This document shows, piece after piece, positions 45,111 through 54,915 of a DNA stretch of 64,000 nucleotides; position 1 is the first letter of the stretch, and each line of letters starts with the position of its first letter. Under the pieces are notes generated by a model. The model had not been told where the DNA came from. It made no database searches and saw only the letters and a list, made by a program, of their open reading frames with translations. Position numbers and translations under genes: made by a program. This stretch comes from Aliiruegeria sabulilitoris. Lineage in GTDB: Bacteria > Pseudomonadota > Alphaproteobacteria > Rhodobacterales > Rhodobacteraceae. The stretch covers positions 62,001 to 126,000 of the forward strand of contig NZ_LOAS01000021.1 in the NCBI RefSeq assembly GCF_001558155.1. The letters run 5' to 3'.

Positions 45111-46007
45111 ATGAAACCGACCCTGATCTCCGTCACGGCATTCTCCGCCATCGCAGCCTCCGCCCTGCTCGTTGCGCCGCTTTCGGCGCAGCAGGCGGAT
45201 CCGGATTTCGTCCCCGGTGCAAATTTCCTGTCGAACTGGGACGCAAATGAAGATGGGACCGTCACCCTTGAAGAACTTCTCGAACGGCGCAACGATGTCT
45301 TCTCCGCCTTCGACGAGAACGAGGACGGGCAGCTCTCGGCCGAGGAGTACAAACTTCTGGACGAGGCCCGCGCCGGCTCCATGCAGCGCCCCGGTGGTCG
45401 TGGCAATGGCACGGGACGTGCCGAGCAAGCCCTGACCTTCGAAGCAACCGATCGTGACAATGACGCCTCCGTCTCGGTCGAAGAGTTTGAGGCCGCCTCG
45501 CGGACCTGGCTGCAGATCATGGACCGTGACAGTGATGGCGTCGTCTCGGATCGCGATTTCGCCAATCGTGGACAGGGACAAGGCAATGGCCAGGGCATGG
45601 GCCGTGGCAACGGTCAGGGCCAGGGTAGTGGCCAAGGCCAGGGCATGGGACGCGGCAACGGTCAAGGCCAGGGTAACGGTCAGGGCCAAGGCCAGGGACA
45701 AGGGCGTGGCCAGGGCCAGGGCAAGGGACGCGACCAGGCGCAGATGCAAGGCGGCGGATATGGTCACCAACCGGGCATGCAACGCCAGGGCAAGGGACAG
45801 GGCCAGAAGGGCGGCCAAGATCAGTCGCGTGGCGCCGGAAAGGGCCAGCGCTCCCCGGCAATCGCCTTTGAGGGCTTCACGACCCAAGACGGCCTCTGGA
45901 TCGTCGATGGACGCACGGGCGACATCCTGTTGTGCAAATCCGTGGTCGACAGCGCCGCTCCGGCCGGTTTTGTCCCGGTCTGCCTCGAAGCGAAGATCGG
46001 CAATTGA
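45111..46007 (+). CDS. Secreted EF-hand protein with Gly/Gln-rich repeat tail
   Basis: 298 residues from ATG 45111, with AGAGGA upstream. Signal peptide 1-27 (ending SAQQ). Four EF loops: 44-55 (DANEDGTVTLEE), 68-79 (DENEDGQLSAEE), 114-125 (DRDNDASVSVEE) and 138-149 (DRDSDGVVSDRD); the third lacks the central Gly. Residues 153-248 are a low-complexity Gly/Gln-rich tail with near-identical 16-residue units (GQGMGRGNGQGQGxGQ), encoded by 48-bp DNA repeats. The last 50 residues fold separately, with two Cys (C275, C291). It is paralogous to the EF-hand protein at 13611, which has no such tail. Confidence 0.85.
   Translation: MKPTLISVTAFSAIAASALLVAPLSAQQADPDFVPGANFLSNWDANEDGTVTLEELLERRNDVFSAFDENEDGQLSAEEYKLLDEARAGSMQRPGGRGNGTGRAEQALTFEATDRDNDASVSVEEFEAASRTWLQIMDRDSDGVVSDRDFANRGQGQGNGQGMGRGNGQGQGSGQGQGMGRGNGQGQGNGQGQGQGQGRGQGQGKGRDQAQMQGGGYGHQPGMQRQGKGQGQKGGQDQSRGAGKGQRSPAIAFEGFTTQDGLWIVDGRTGDILLCKSVVDSAAPAGFVPVCLEAKIGN
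45590..45730 (+). repeat. Internal 48-bp tandem repeats encoding the Gly/Gln tail
   Basis: The DNA repeats GGCCAGGGCATGGG-type units of 48 bp twice in near-perfect copies and several shorter GGCCAGGG units. They lie within the EF-hand gene, so length changes by slippage stay in frame when they occur in whole units. Confidence 0.65.
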
Positions 46008-46064
46008 AGTCCGGCATCTTCCAGCCTCGATGACAACGGGGCTGGTCCGCTGGACCTGAATGCA

Positions 46065-46096
46065 AAACGCCCCGCCTTCCCACAGGCGGGGCGTTT
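46065..46096. terminator. Intrinsic terminator after the EF-hand gene (bidirectional)
   Basis: A 12-bp perfect stem (AAACGCCCCGCC with GGCGGGGCGTTT) and an 8-nt loop. T-rich arms on both sides make it work in both directions, for this gene and any gene entering from the minus strand. Confidence 0.75.
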
Positions 46097-46099
46097 CCG

Positions 46100-46462
46100 C
46101 GACCGGATCCAGTTATGCAATGTCGCTGCGCAAGCTATCTTAAGGCCGCCCGAACAGAGTCTTCTCCCCGCAAGCCGACCCTCCCCCGGCAAGGGGGCCT
46201 CTCTATTCGGCTGGCTGGACGTCCTGATGTATACACTTGTCCCTTTGTTCGTCTCCAGATAGGTCTCCTGCTCAGGCGCCAGGTCGATATCCTCGTAGCC
46301 GTCGATCATCGGACAGACATGTGCCCGGAAGCCATGGCCCAGCGTCATAAGGTAGACATGGGTGACGACGAAGGCCCCATCGCCGGGAAGACGAACCTCG
46401 TTCATGCCGCAACCGGAGAGCATGAGGATGATGATCAGCGCCATCTGGCTCCAGTGCCGCAT
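46100..46462 (-). CDS. Possible small lipoprotein (end uncertain)
   Basis: From ATG 46462 (or ATG 46444) the frame gives MRHWSQMALIIILMLSGCGMNEVRLPGDGAFVV, with a lipobox LSGC at 15-18, then YLMTLGHGFRAHVCPMIDGYEDIDLAPEQETYLETNKG. The open frame runs on to 45821, straight through the terminator at 46065 and into antisense of the EF-hand gene, so its natural stop has probably been lost by a frameshift. The interval given ends before the terminator. Either a small lipoprotein with a damaged end, or a spurious frame. Confidence 0.35.
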
Positions 46463-46786
46463 TCGTTCGCAAAGCGGGTAAACCTAGACGCAACGCTCAG
46501 CTTTGATCGCCTCCGTTTTTTCTTGCCCGCGAATTTGCGCAGCAACGCGTGCCTGGCATGAACACACCGGCGATATTGGCCAGATGTCCGTTGCGCACGC
46601 TGCATTCCTGCTGGCTTGCCCTGCGGCGGTGGCCGTCCCTCCTCGTCGCCCGGTGCGGGGACCGCGCTCAACAGGCTCAGGATCATGGTTGCGGAGGAAC
46701 CTCTCCGAAGTCACCTCCCTCATTCATGGCCATCGGCGCATCTGAGGGGCAGAAGACAGAACCACGATCACCACATCGCCCGAAAC
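46463..46786. other. Intergenic stretch, no supported gene
   Basis: About 320 bp with short open frames on both strands and no ribosome site with a recognised product. Possibly decayed coding DNA. Confidence 0.4.
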
Positions 46787-47689
46787 TCAGGTGGAAAACC
46801 CGTCTGCGGGGGTAAAGAGCCGCGCATGCCGCATGAAGGCACGCGCGATGCGGGGAAGCGGACGATGTTCGGCCTGGACGAAATAGGTTCGGTAGGAGAT
46901 GGGCGATTCAAACCGGCGGAATTCAAGACCGCCGGTCTCGTAGATCGCCACCGGGAAAGGGTTGACCACCGCGAGGCCCAACCCTTCGCGCGCAAGATCG
47001 GCGGCGGCAAAGGACGTGGCAACCTCGGCCACGAGCAAGGGCTGAGAGCCGGCCTCCAGAAGGATACGATCCATCTGGCCGCGACGGGCGTGGCGATGCG
47101 ACAGCGTGATCAGACGCTGGCCATCCAGATCCAGCAGCCCGACGCTCTGCCGCTCGGAGAGCGGGTGCCCCTTCGGCATCGCGCAGACAGCCGGGGAGCG
47201 GCGGAAAATGTCCAGCCGGACACCCGCGCGCGAAAGCTCCACCCCCGTCATACCGAGATCGAAATTGTCCTCCAGCACCCCGCGTATGACATCGTCGGCA
47301 GGCGCAACCTCCAGGCTGACATAGAAGGCCGGGTTGGCTTGCAGGAAACTCGCGATCAACGAGACGAGATAGCGATGCGCATAGCTCGGCGGGGCGATCA
47401 GGCGCAGGGTTTCCTTGAACGGCTCTGACGGTCCGTCGATCCGGTTCAACGCTTCGAAAAGCGGGTCGAGCCGTCGGTTGAGACGCATGGCTTCATCCGT
47501 CGGGCGCAGCCGTCCGCCGTTGCGTTCGAACAGCGTGCTACCCTGCCGTCCTTCGAGATGCGCGATGGACCTGGAGATGGCAGATTGCGACAGGCCGAGT
47601 CGCGCCGCGGCGGCGGTCGTGGTGCCGGTTTCCATAAGTGCCCGAAATGCCTCGTATTCAGGCAAGCTGTGCCACGCCTTGCGCGCCAT
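46787..47689 (-). CDS. LysR-family regulator of the dipeptidase/peptide transport operon
   Basis: 300 residues. The N-terminal HTH is LPEYEAFRALMETGTTTAAAARLGLSQSAISRSIAHLEGRQGSTLFERNGGRLRPTDEA. The C-terminal substrate-binding domain starts ETLRLIAPPSYAHRYLVSLI. It is divergent from the M19 dipeptidase gene, with a dyad operator in between, so it probably controls that gene and the ABC importer behind it. Confidence 0.9.
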   Translation of the reverse strand: MARKAWHSLPEYEAFRALMETGTTTAAAARLGLSQSAISRSIAHLEGRQGSTLFERNGGRLRPTDEAMRLNRRLDPLFEALNRIDGPSEPFKETLRLIAPPSYAHRYLVSLIASFLQANPAFYVSLEVAPADDVIRGVLEDNFDLGMTGVELSRAGVRLDIFRRSPAVCAMPKGHPLSERQSVGLLDLDGQRLITLSHRHARRGQMDRILLEAGSQPLLVAEVATSFAAADLAREGLGLAVVNPFPVAIYETGGLEFRRFESPISYRTYFVQAEHRPLPRIARAFMRHARLFTPADGFST

Positions 47690-47719
47690 GCGAAAACCTC
47701 GCGCTCATCCATCATGGAA

Positions 47720-47738
47720 CTATGAGTAATGCTCATAG
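47720..47738. promoter_or_regulatory. LysR-type operator dyad
   Basis: CTATGAG and CTCATAG are perfect 7-bp inverted arms around TAATG, 31 nt from the LysR start and 71 nt from the dipeptidase start. Contains a T-N11-A core, as expected for a LysR regulator in a divergent promoter. Confidence 0.6.
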
Positions 47739-47808
47739 ACTTTCCTCTCGGCAATGACGATTCTTCCGTTAACCTCCGCGGAAAGCCCTGACGGCTGGAG
47801 ATGCGCAG

Positions 47809-48870
47809 ATGACACACCCGGAGATGCCCCCCGTTTTCGACGGCCATAACGACCTGCTGCTCAACCTTTATCGCAAGGGCGGCCCCTCCGCGGCGCCCCT
47901 GTTCGCGCAAGGGCGCGAAGGGCATCTAGACCTGCCCAAGGCAAAACGGGGCGGCTTCGGCGGCGGCTTCTTCGCGGTTTTCGTCCCCTCCCCCTTGGAT
48001 CGCTCCGAAAGGGTCGAGGCGATGCAGGCGGAGCGCTACGACCTGCCACTGCCCGACCCGATCGCCTGGGAAGACGCCCTGCCGGTGGCGCTGTCGCAGG
48101 TGGCGACCCTGCTGAAACTGGAAGAAACCGGTGCGCTGAAGATCTGCCACACCGCCGACGACATCCGCGGCGCATTGGCCTCCGGCAAGGTTGCGGCCGT
48201 GATGCACATGGAGGGCGCCGAGGCGATCGACCCGGACTTCCACACTCTGGACGTACTCTATGCCGCCGGGCTGCGCTCGCTCGGCCCGGTCTGGAGCCGC
48301 CCCAATATCTACGGCCACGGCGTGCCGTTCCGCTTTCCCTCCACTGGCGATACCGGGCCGGGGCTGAGCGATCACGGGCTGCGACTGTTGGCGCGCTGCA
48401 ACGAACTTGGCATCCTGTTCGACCTGTCACATCTCAACGAAGCCGGCTTCTGGGATGCCGCGCGCCATTCGACCGCGCCACTGGTCGCCACCCATTCCAA
48501 CGCCCATGCCATCACGCCCATAAGCCGCAATCTCACCGATGCTCAACTGAAAGCGATACGGGACAGCAACGGTATGGTAGGGTTGAATTTCGCGGTAGCC
48601 TTCCTGCGCGAGGATGGAAGGCAGGTTGCCGAAACACCGATTGCCCAGATGCTGAGACATCTGGACCATCTGATCGAGAAGCTCGGCGAAGACCGGGTGG
48701 GATTCGGGTCCGATTTCGACGGGGCGACTGTTCCGGAAGAGATCGGAGATTGTGCAGGGCTCCCGAATCTGAGGCAGGCCATGGCCGAAAACGGCTACGG
48801 GCCCGAATTGATCGACAAGCTCTGCAACAAGAACTGGATCCGGGTGTTGGAGGCCACATGGTCTTCATGA
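47809..48870 (+). CDS. M19 family dipeptidase (renal dipeptidase-like)
   Basis: 353 residues. The metal site is DGHNDLLL with H13 and D15, then bridging Glu in HMEGAEAI, and His in FDLSHLNEAG and VATHSNAHAI. These are the binuclear zinc ligands of M19. The enzyme cleaves dipeptides, often with D-residues at the C-terminal side. It precedes a peptide-type ABC importer on the same strand and is divergent from a LysR regulator, so imported dipeptides may be its substrates. Confidence 0.92.
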   Translation: MTHPEMPPVFDGHNDLLLNLYRKGGPSAAPLFAQGREGHLDLPKAKRGGFGGGFFAVFVPSPLDRSERVEAMQAERYDLPLPDPIAWEDALPVALSQVATLLKLEETGALKICHTADDIRGALASGKVAAVMHMEGAEAIDPDFHTLDVLYAAGLRSLGPVWSRPNIYGHGVPFRFPSTGDTGPGLSDHGLRLLARCNELGILFDLSHLNEAGFWDAARHSTAPLVATHSNAHAITPISRNLTDAQLKAIRDSNGMVGLNFAVAFLREDGRQVAETPIAQMLRHLDHLIEKLGEDRVGFGSDFDGATVPEEIGDCAGLPNLRQAMAENGYGPELIDKLCNKNWIRVLEATWSS

Positions 48871-48923
48871 ACCCGGGCCGAAAAGATCCGACGACAACAA
48901 AGTCCGACAGAAGAGGTAACACA

Positions 48924-50522
48924 ATGAAATCATTTAGCCGTATACTGACCACGGCGGCGCTGAGCGTAGCGCTCGGCACCACAGCGCTGACAGCTTTCGC
49001 GGAAACGCCGCCGAACATGCTGGTCATCGCCAACCGGATTGACGACATCACCACGCTCGACCCGGCCGAAAGCTTTGAATTCGCCGGTTCCGACGTGATC
49101 CGCAACGTCTATGGCAAGCTCGTCAATTTCGACCCGATGGACCTTGATGCCGGCTACCAGCCGGATCTGGCCGAGAGCTGGGAAGTCTCCGAGGACGGCA
49201 AGTCGATCACCTTTACGATGCGTGAGGGCGTGACCTTCCATTCCGGCAACCCGGTCACGGCAGCCGATGCCGAATACTCGCTGCGCCGCGCGGTGATCCT
49301 GAACAAGACCCCGGCCTTTATCCTCACCCAGTTCGGCTTCACGCCGGAAAACGTCGCGGAGACGATCGTCGCCGACGGCAACACCCTGACGATCACCACG
49401 GACAAGAAATACGCCACTTCCTTCGTGCTGAACTGCCTGACGTCGACCATCGGCGGCATCGTCGACATGAAGACCGTCATGGAAAACGAAGTTGACGGCG
49501 ACATGGGCAACGAATGGCTCAAGACCAACTCGGCAGGCTCCGGCGCCTACAAGCTGCAAAGCTGGAAGGCCAACGAGGCCGTCACGCTGGTCTCCAACCC
49601 CGATTTCTATCTCGGCGCCCCGGCGATGGAACGCGTCGTTGTGCGTCACGTTCAGGAAAGCGCCACCCAGCGCCTGATGCTGGAGCGTGGCGATATCGAC
49701 GTGGCCCGCAACCTCAACCCCGAGGACGTCAAGGGCATCATGGATGTCGAGGGTGTCGCCATCGACAACGAGCTGCGCGGTCGCCTTATGTATGTTTCGC
49801 TCAACCAGAAGCATCCCGAACTTTCCAAGCCGGAGGTCCGCCAGGCGTTCAAATACCTGATCGACTACAAGGGCATGGAAGGCAGCTTCCTGAACGGCCA
49901 GTACACGATCCACCAGAACTTCCTGCCGCGCACCTATCTGGGCGCCGTGGACAACAACCCCTTCACCTTCGATCCCGAGAAGGCCAAGGAAATGCTGGCA
50001 GCCGCCGGCGTGCCCGAAGGTCTGGAAATCGAGGTTGGCGTGCGCGAGGCGCAGGAGCGGATCGAGATCGCCCAGTCGCTACAAAACTCGCTGGCAGCCG
50101 CCGGCATCAAGATGAACATCACCGTCGGCACCGCCAAGCAGATCCTGGCGCGCTACCGTGCGCGTGAACTGGACGTCTATCTCGGCGCCTGGGGCCCGGA
50201 TTACCCGGACCCGCACACCAATGCCGGCACTTTCGCCTACAACCCGGACAATTCGGACGAGGCAGGTGCCACCGGCCTTCTGGCCTGGCGGAACGCCTGG
50301 GATACCGATGGCCTGACCGAGATGACCGCGGCCGCGGTGGTCGAGGGCGACCGGGACAAGCGCGCGGAGATGTATCACGAGATCCAGGCCAAGTTTCAGG
50401 AAACCTCGCCCTTCGCGATCATGTTCCAGAAGATCGAACAGACGGGTCGCGCCGAGAGCGTCGCAAACCTGAACCTCGGCGGCGCCATTACCGCCGTCTC
50501 TTACTGGCCGGTCACGAAGTAA
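48924..50522 (+). CDS. ABC transporter substrate-binding protein, family 5 (peptide/nickel type)
   Basis: 532 residues from ATG 48924 with AAGAGG upstream; the longer frame overlaps the dipeptidase gene and is spurious. Signal peptide 1-26 (ending AFA). Family 5 solute-binding fold: DDITTLDPAESFEFAGSDVIRNVYGKLV, LAESWEVSEDGKSITFTMREGVTFHSGNPVTAADAEYSLRR and APAMERVVVRHVQESATQRLMLERGDIDVARNL. It delivers a peptide-like ligand to the permeases below; ligand not known. Confidence 0.93.
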   Translation: MKSFSRILTTAALSVALGTTALTAFAETPPNMLVIANRIDDITTLDPAESFEFAGSDVIRNVYGKLVNFDPMDLDAGYQPDLAESWEVSEDGKSITFTMREGVTFHSGNPVTAADAEYSLRRAVILNKTPAFILTQFGFTPENVAETIVADGNTLTITTDKKYATSFVLNCLTSTIGGIVDMKTVMENEVDGDMGNEWLKTNSAGSGAYKLQSWKANEAVTLVSNPDFYLGAPAMERVVVRHVQESATQRLMLERGDIDVARNLNPEDVKGIMDVEGVAIDNELRGRLMYVSLNQKHPELSKPEVRQAFKYLIDYKGMEGSFLNGQYTIHQNFLPRTYLGAVDNNPFTFDPEKAKEMLAAAGVPEGLEIEVGVREAQERIEIAQSLQNSLAAAGIKMNITVGTAKQILARYRARELDVYLGAWGPDYPDPHTNAGTFAYNPDNSDEAGATGLLAWRNAWDTDGLTEMTAAAVVEGDRDKRAEMYHEIQAKFQETSPFAIMFQKIEQTGRAESVANLNLGGAITAVSYWPVTK

Positions 50523-50523
50523 C

Positions 50524-51582
50524 ATGGCAATGGCCGAGAAAAACGGGAAGGGGCGGGCCGCACCGGCCCTTCCCCGCTGGGCGAACACGACCTTGTCGAC
50601 GCTCGGATCGGTGGCAGTCACCATGTTGGGGCTGCTCTTCGTCACATTCATCATCGGCCGTGTGATGCCGATCGACCCAGTCCTTGCCGTGGTTGGCGAG
50701 CGGGCCTCGCAGGAGACCTATGACGCCGCCTTCGAGGCAATGGGTCTCGACAAGCCGCTGCTGGTGCAGTTCGGCTACTATCTGTGGGACGTGCTGCATG
50801 GCGATTTTGGCAACTCGCTGCTGACGGCCCACCCTGTCTCCGAAGACATCAAGCGCGTCTTCCCCGCCACGTTCGAACTGGCCACGCTCGGCACGATTTT
50901 CGGCATCTTCTTCGGCGTGCCGCTGGGCGTCATGGCCGCGGTGCGCCGCGGCTCCTGGATCGACCAGGTCGCCCGCGTGGTCGCCCTGGTGGGCTATTCG
51001 ATGCCGATCTTCTGGCTCGGCCTGATGGGCCTGCTGGTCTTCTATGGCATTCTCGGCTGGGTCGGTGGACCGGGCCGCGTGAGCATCTTCTACGAGGACA
51101 TGGTGCCGGTGGTCACCGGCATGATCCTGATCGACAGCGCGCTCGACGGCAACTGGACCGTCTTCAAGGACGCCTTCAGCCACCTGATCCTGCCCGCCTC
51201 GCTGCTGGGCTATTACAGCCTCGCCTATATCAGCCGGATGACGCGGAGCTTCATGCTCGAACAGCTCTCGGCGGAATATATCATCACCGCACGGGTCAAG
51301 GGCATGTCCGAACGCGCCGTGATCTGGCGCCACTGTTTCCGCAATATCCGCGTGCAGCTCATCACGGTGATCGCGCTCAGCTATGCCAACCTTCTCGAAG
51401 GCTCGGTGCTGACCGAGATCATCTTCTCCTGGCCGGGGATCGGCTCCTATATCACCACCGCCCTGCTCTCGGCCGACATGAACGCGGTTCTGGGCGGCAC
51501 GGTCGTTGTGGGCCTGATCTTCATCCTCCTGAACATCTTCTGCGACCTTCTCTACAAGGTCCTCGACCCGAGGGCGCGATGA
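50524..51582 (+). CDS. ABC transporter permease, DppB-like
   Basis: 352 residues, starting 1 nt after the binding-protein stop. One N-terminal helix, then a periplasmic loop (about 55-110) and five more membrane helices with the dipeptide-type loop (YIIRMTR-like motif YISRMTRSFMLEQLSAEYIITARVKGMSERAVIWRHCFRN) that includes the EAA region. Half of the channel; overlaps the next permease by 4 nt (ATGA). Confidence 0.93.
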   Translation: MAMAEKNGKGRAAPALPRWANTTLSTLGSVAVTMLGLLFVTFIIGRVMPIDPVLAVVGERASQETYDAAFEAMGLDKPLLVQFGYYLWDVLHGDFGNSLLTAHPVSEDIKRVFPATFELATLGTIFGIFFGVPLGVMAAVRRGSWIDQVARVVALVGYSMPIFWLGLMGLLVFYGILGWVGGPGRVSIFYEDMVPVVTGMILIDSALDGNWTVFKDAFSHLILPASLLGYYSLAYISRMTRSFMLEQLSAEYIITARVKGMSERAVIWRHCFRNIRVQLITVIALSYANLLEGSVLTEIIFSWPGIGSYITTALLSADMNAVLGGTVVVGLIFILLNIFCDLLYKVLDPRAR

Positions 51583-52511
51583 CCGACACCACCCCCACAC
51601 CCGAGAGCCAGTCCCTGCGCGACTGGCTCCTGACCGACACGCCCACCTCGCGGCGGCATGCGAAATTCGCCTCCTTCTACAAGGGGTGGCTGCGGCTGCG
51701 GTCGAACCACATGGCGATGTTCGGCTTTGCCATCCTGATCGGCCTGCTCTTCGTCGCGGCCTTCGCGCCCTGGCTGGCACCGCATGACCCGTATTACCAG
51801 GAGTTGTCGAACCGGCTGCTGCCTATCTGGTCCGAGGGCCATGTCTTTGGCACGGATTCGCTTGGGCGCGACATTCTCAGCCGGCTGATCTACGGCTCTC
51901 GGATCACGCTCTATATCGTGACGCTGGTTGCAATGATCGCGCCGGTGGCCGGGCTGCTGGTGGGCACCATTGCCGGCTATGCGGGCGGCTGGACGGACGT
52001 GATCCTGATGCGGATCACCGATATCTTCCTTGCCTTCCCCAAGCTGGTTCTGGCTCTGGCCTTCGTGGCAGCCCTCGGCGCCGGGATCGAGAACGCGGTG
52101 CTCGCCATCTCGCTCACCGCCTGGCCACCCTATGCGCGCCTCGCCCGCGCCGAGACACTGACGATCCGCTCCTCGGACTTCATCTCGGCGATCAAGCTGC
52201 AAGGCGCCGGGCCGATACGGATCATCACCCGGCACATCTGGCCGCTCTGCATCTCCTCGCTGATCATCCGGGTGACGCTCGACATGGCCGGGATCATCCT
52301 GACCGCGGCGGGCCTCGGCTTCCTCGGGCTTGGCGCACAGCCGCCCTCGCCCGAATGGGGCGCGATGATCTCCGAAGGGCGCCGTTTCATCCTCGATCAC
52401 TGGTGGGTCGCCACCGTGCCGGGGCTGGCCATCTTCACCGTCTCGCTCGCCTTCAACCTGCTGGGCGATGGCCTGCGCGACGTGCTCGACCCGAAGGACG
52501 AAAAGTCATGA
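51579..52511 (+). CDS. ABC transporter permease, DppC-like
   Basis: 310 residues from ATG 51579, overlapping the previous stop. A cytoplasmic N-terminus of about 45 residues, six membrane helices, the DppC hallmark HVFGTDSLGRDILSRLIYGSRITL, and the EAA loop ARAETLTIRSSDFISAIKLQGAGPIRIITRHIWP. It forms the channel with the DppB-like protein. Confidence 0.93.
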   Translation: MTDTTPTPESQSLRDWLLTDTPTSRRHAKFASFYKGWLRLRSNHMAMFGFAILIGLLFVAAFAPWLAPHDPYYQELSNRLLPIWSEGHVFGTDSLGRDILSRLIYGSRITLYIVTLVAMIAPVAGLLVGTIAGYAGGWTDVILMRITDIFLAFPKLVLALAFVAALGAGIENAVLAISLTAWPPYARLARAETLTIRSSDFISAIKLQGAGPIRIITRHIWPLCISSLIIRVTLDMAGIILTAAGLGFLGLGAQPPSPEWGAMISEGRRFILDHWWVATVPGLAIFTVSLAFNLLGDGLRDVLDPKDEKS

Positions 52512-53358
52512 ACCTGCTCGACGTCGAAGACCTCTGGGTCCGTTTTCCGACCAGCTCGGGCATGTTCGAGGCCGTGCGGGGCGTCTCCTTCTCGCTCGGA
52601 CGGGAGCGGCTGGGTATCGTGGGCGAATCCGGTTCCGGAAAATCCATGACCGGCCGCGCCATCCTCCGCCTGATACGCCCGCCCGGTCAGGTGGACGCGG
52701 AACGGATCGACCTAGAAGGGACGAACCTCATGCAGATGAGTGAGAAGGAGATGCGCGACGTGCGCGGCTCCCAGATCTCCATGGTCATGCAGGATCCCAA
52801 ATTTTCGCTGAACCCGGTGATGACCGTGGGCGACCAGATCATGGAAGCCTATCAGCTCCACAACAAGACCAACCGCCGCGAGGCCAAGGCCCGCGCCATC
52901 GAGATGCTGGAAGCGGTCTCGATCCGCGATGCGGAACGGGTGCTGCGCGCCTATCCGCACGAGATGTCGGGCGGCATGGGGCAGCGGATCATGATCGCGA
53001 TGATGATGATCCCCAACCCCAAGATCCTGATCGCGGACGAGCCAACCTCGGCGCTCGACGTCTCGGTACAGGGGCAGGTGCTGCGCATCATGGACAAGCT
53101 GGTGCAGGATCGTGGCATGGGGCTGATCTTCATCAGCCACGACCTGAACCTCGTCGCCGATTTCTGCGACCGGGTGCTCATCATGTATGCCGGCCGCATC
53201 GTAGAGGTCTGCCAGGCCGACCGTCTGCACGAAGCGACCCACCCCTATACCCGCGGCCTGCTGAACTCGCTGCCGCGCCTGGATGCCCCGAAGGACCGGC
53301 TCGAAGCGCTGGTGCGAGACCCGGACTGGCGCCATCAACCGAGCGTGAGTGGATTGAA

Positions 53359-53362
<4 letters not shown>
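52508..53362 (+). CDS. ABC transporter ATP-binding protein, DppD-like
   Basis: 284 residues from ATG 52508, overlapping the previous stop by 4 nt. Walker A GESGSGKSM (about 39-47), Q-loop MVMQDPKFSLNPVMTV, signature MSGGMGQR, Walker B LIADEPTSALD, H-loop ISHDLNLV. The C-terminal oligopeptide-ABC extension (HPYTRGLLNSLPRLD) is typical. Note SGGMGQR in place of the more common SGGMRQR. Confidence 0.92.
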
Positions 53363-54111
<749 letters not shown>

Positions 54112-54234
54112 CCGCCCGCGGACTGTCGCCCAGGCAAAAAGCGGCGGCGCGCCCATTGACCTTCGCCACGCGCGGACGTTGAGTACGCTCCCGGGGCTCT
54201 GCGCCTCGGGGACGCGCTCTGGGGAGGGACGGCA

Positions 54235-54912
54235 ATGCCGGAATTCGATCTTGTCATCTTCGACTGCGACGGAGTTCTGATCGACAGCGAGCTGATTTCT
54301 GCCCGAATGCTCGTGGCCGAACTGGCGGAATGGGGCGTGAATATCGATCTGGACTATGTGGCCCGGCATTTCCTTGGTCGCAGCTACCCGGTGGTGATAT
54401 CTCAGATCCGCAAGGAATTCGGGCTCGAATTGCCTCCCGAGTTCGAAGCCGATTACCGCACCCGCCTGCTCGCAGCCTTCGACGCAGAACTGGTCGAGAT
54501 GCCAGGCGTGCGCGCAGTGATCGAATCCCTCTCCATCCCCTTCTGCGTCGCCACCAGCTCCAGCCCCCCGCGCGTGAAACGGGCGCTGGAAATCGTCGAC
54601 ATGTCCGCGCTTTTCGAGGACCGGGTCTGGACCGCCTCCGAGGTCGAGTTCGGCAAGCCCGCGCCGGACCTGTTCCTTCATGCCGCTGCGAAAATGCAGG
54701 TGGTCCCGGAACGTTGCCTCGTCATAGAGGACAGCCTCAACGGTGTCCGCTCCGGGCTCGCCGCCAACATGTCCGTCTGGCAATTTACCGGCGGCAGCCA
54801 TATGCAGGGAACGTCTTTCGATGGACCCGACATTCCCCGGCCACACCGCAGATTTGCATCCTTCGAGGATTTCTATCACCCTGTCCCTACCCTCCAGAAG
54901 ACCGGCACCTGA
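54235..54912 (+). CDS. HAD-superfamily phosphatase (beta-phosphoglucomutase-like subclass)
   Basis: 225 residues from ATG 54235, with GGGGAGG upstream. HAD motif I DLVIFDCDGVLIDSEL (nucleophile D10, D12), motif II TSSS, motif III Lys in FGKPAPDLFLHAA, and motif IV VIEDSLNGVRSG. The cap is the helical beta-PGM/YieH type. In polyol operons this enzyme may remove phosphate from a sugar phosphate by-product. It is 3 nt before the SorC regulator gene, so it is part of the polyol operon. Confidence 0.85.
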   Translation: MPEFDLVIFDCDGVLIDSELISARMLVAELAEWGVNIDLDYVARHFLGRSYPVVISQIRKEFGLELPPEFEADYRTRLLAAFDAELVEMPGVRAVIESLSIPFCVATSSSPPRVKRALEIVDMSALFEDRVWTASEVEFGKPAPDLFLHAAAKMQVVPERCLVIEDSLNGVRSGLAANMSVWQFTGGSHMQGTSFDGPDIPRPHRRFASFEDFYHPVPTLQKTGT

Positions 54913-54915
54913 TCC

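Noticed and set aside
45590-45730. Candidate CRISPR-like or satellite array
   Set aside because: The repeats are contiguous, in frame and encode a Gly/Gln tail. There are no unique spacers and no cas genes.
46503-46745. Short frame on the plus strand, 80 residues
   Set aside because: No ribosome site, biased composition and no motif.
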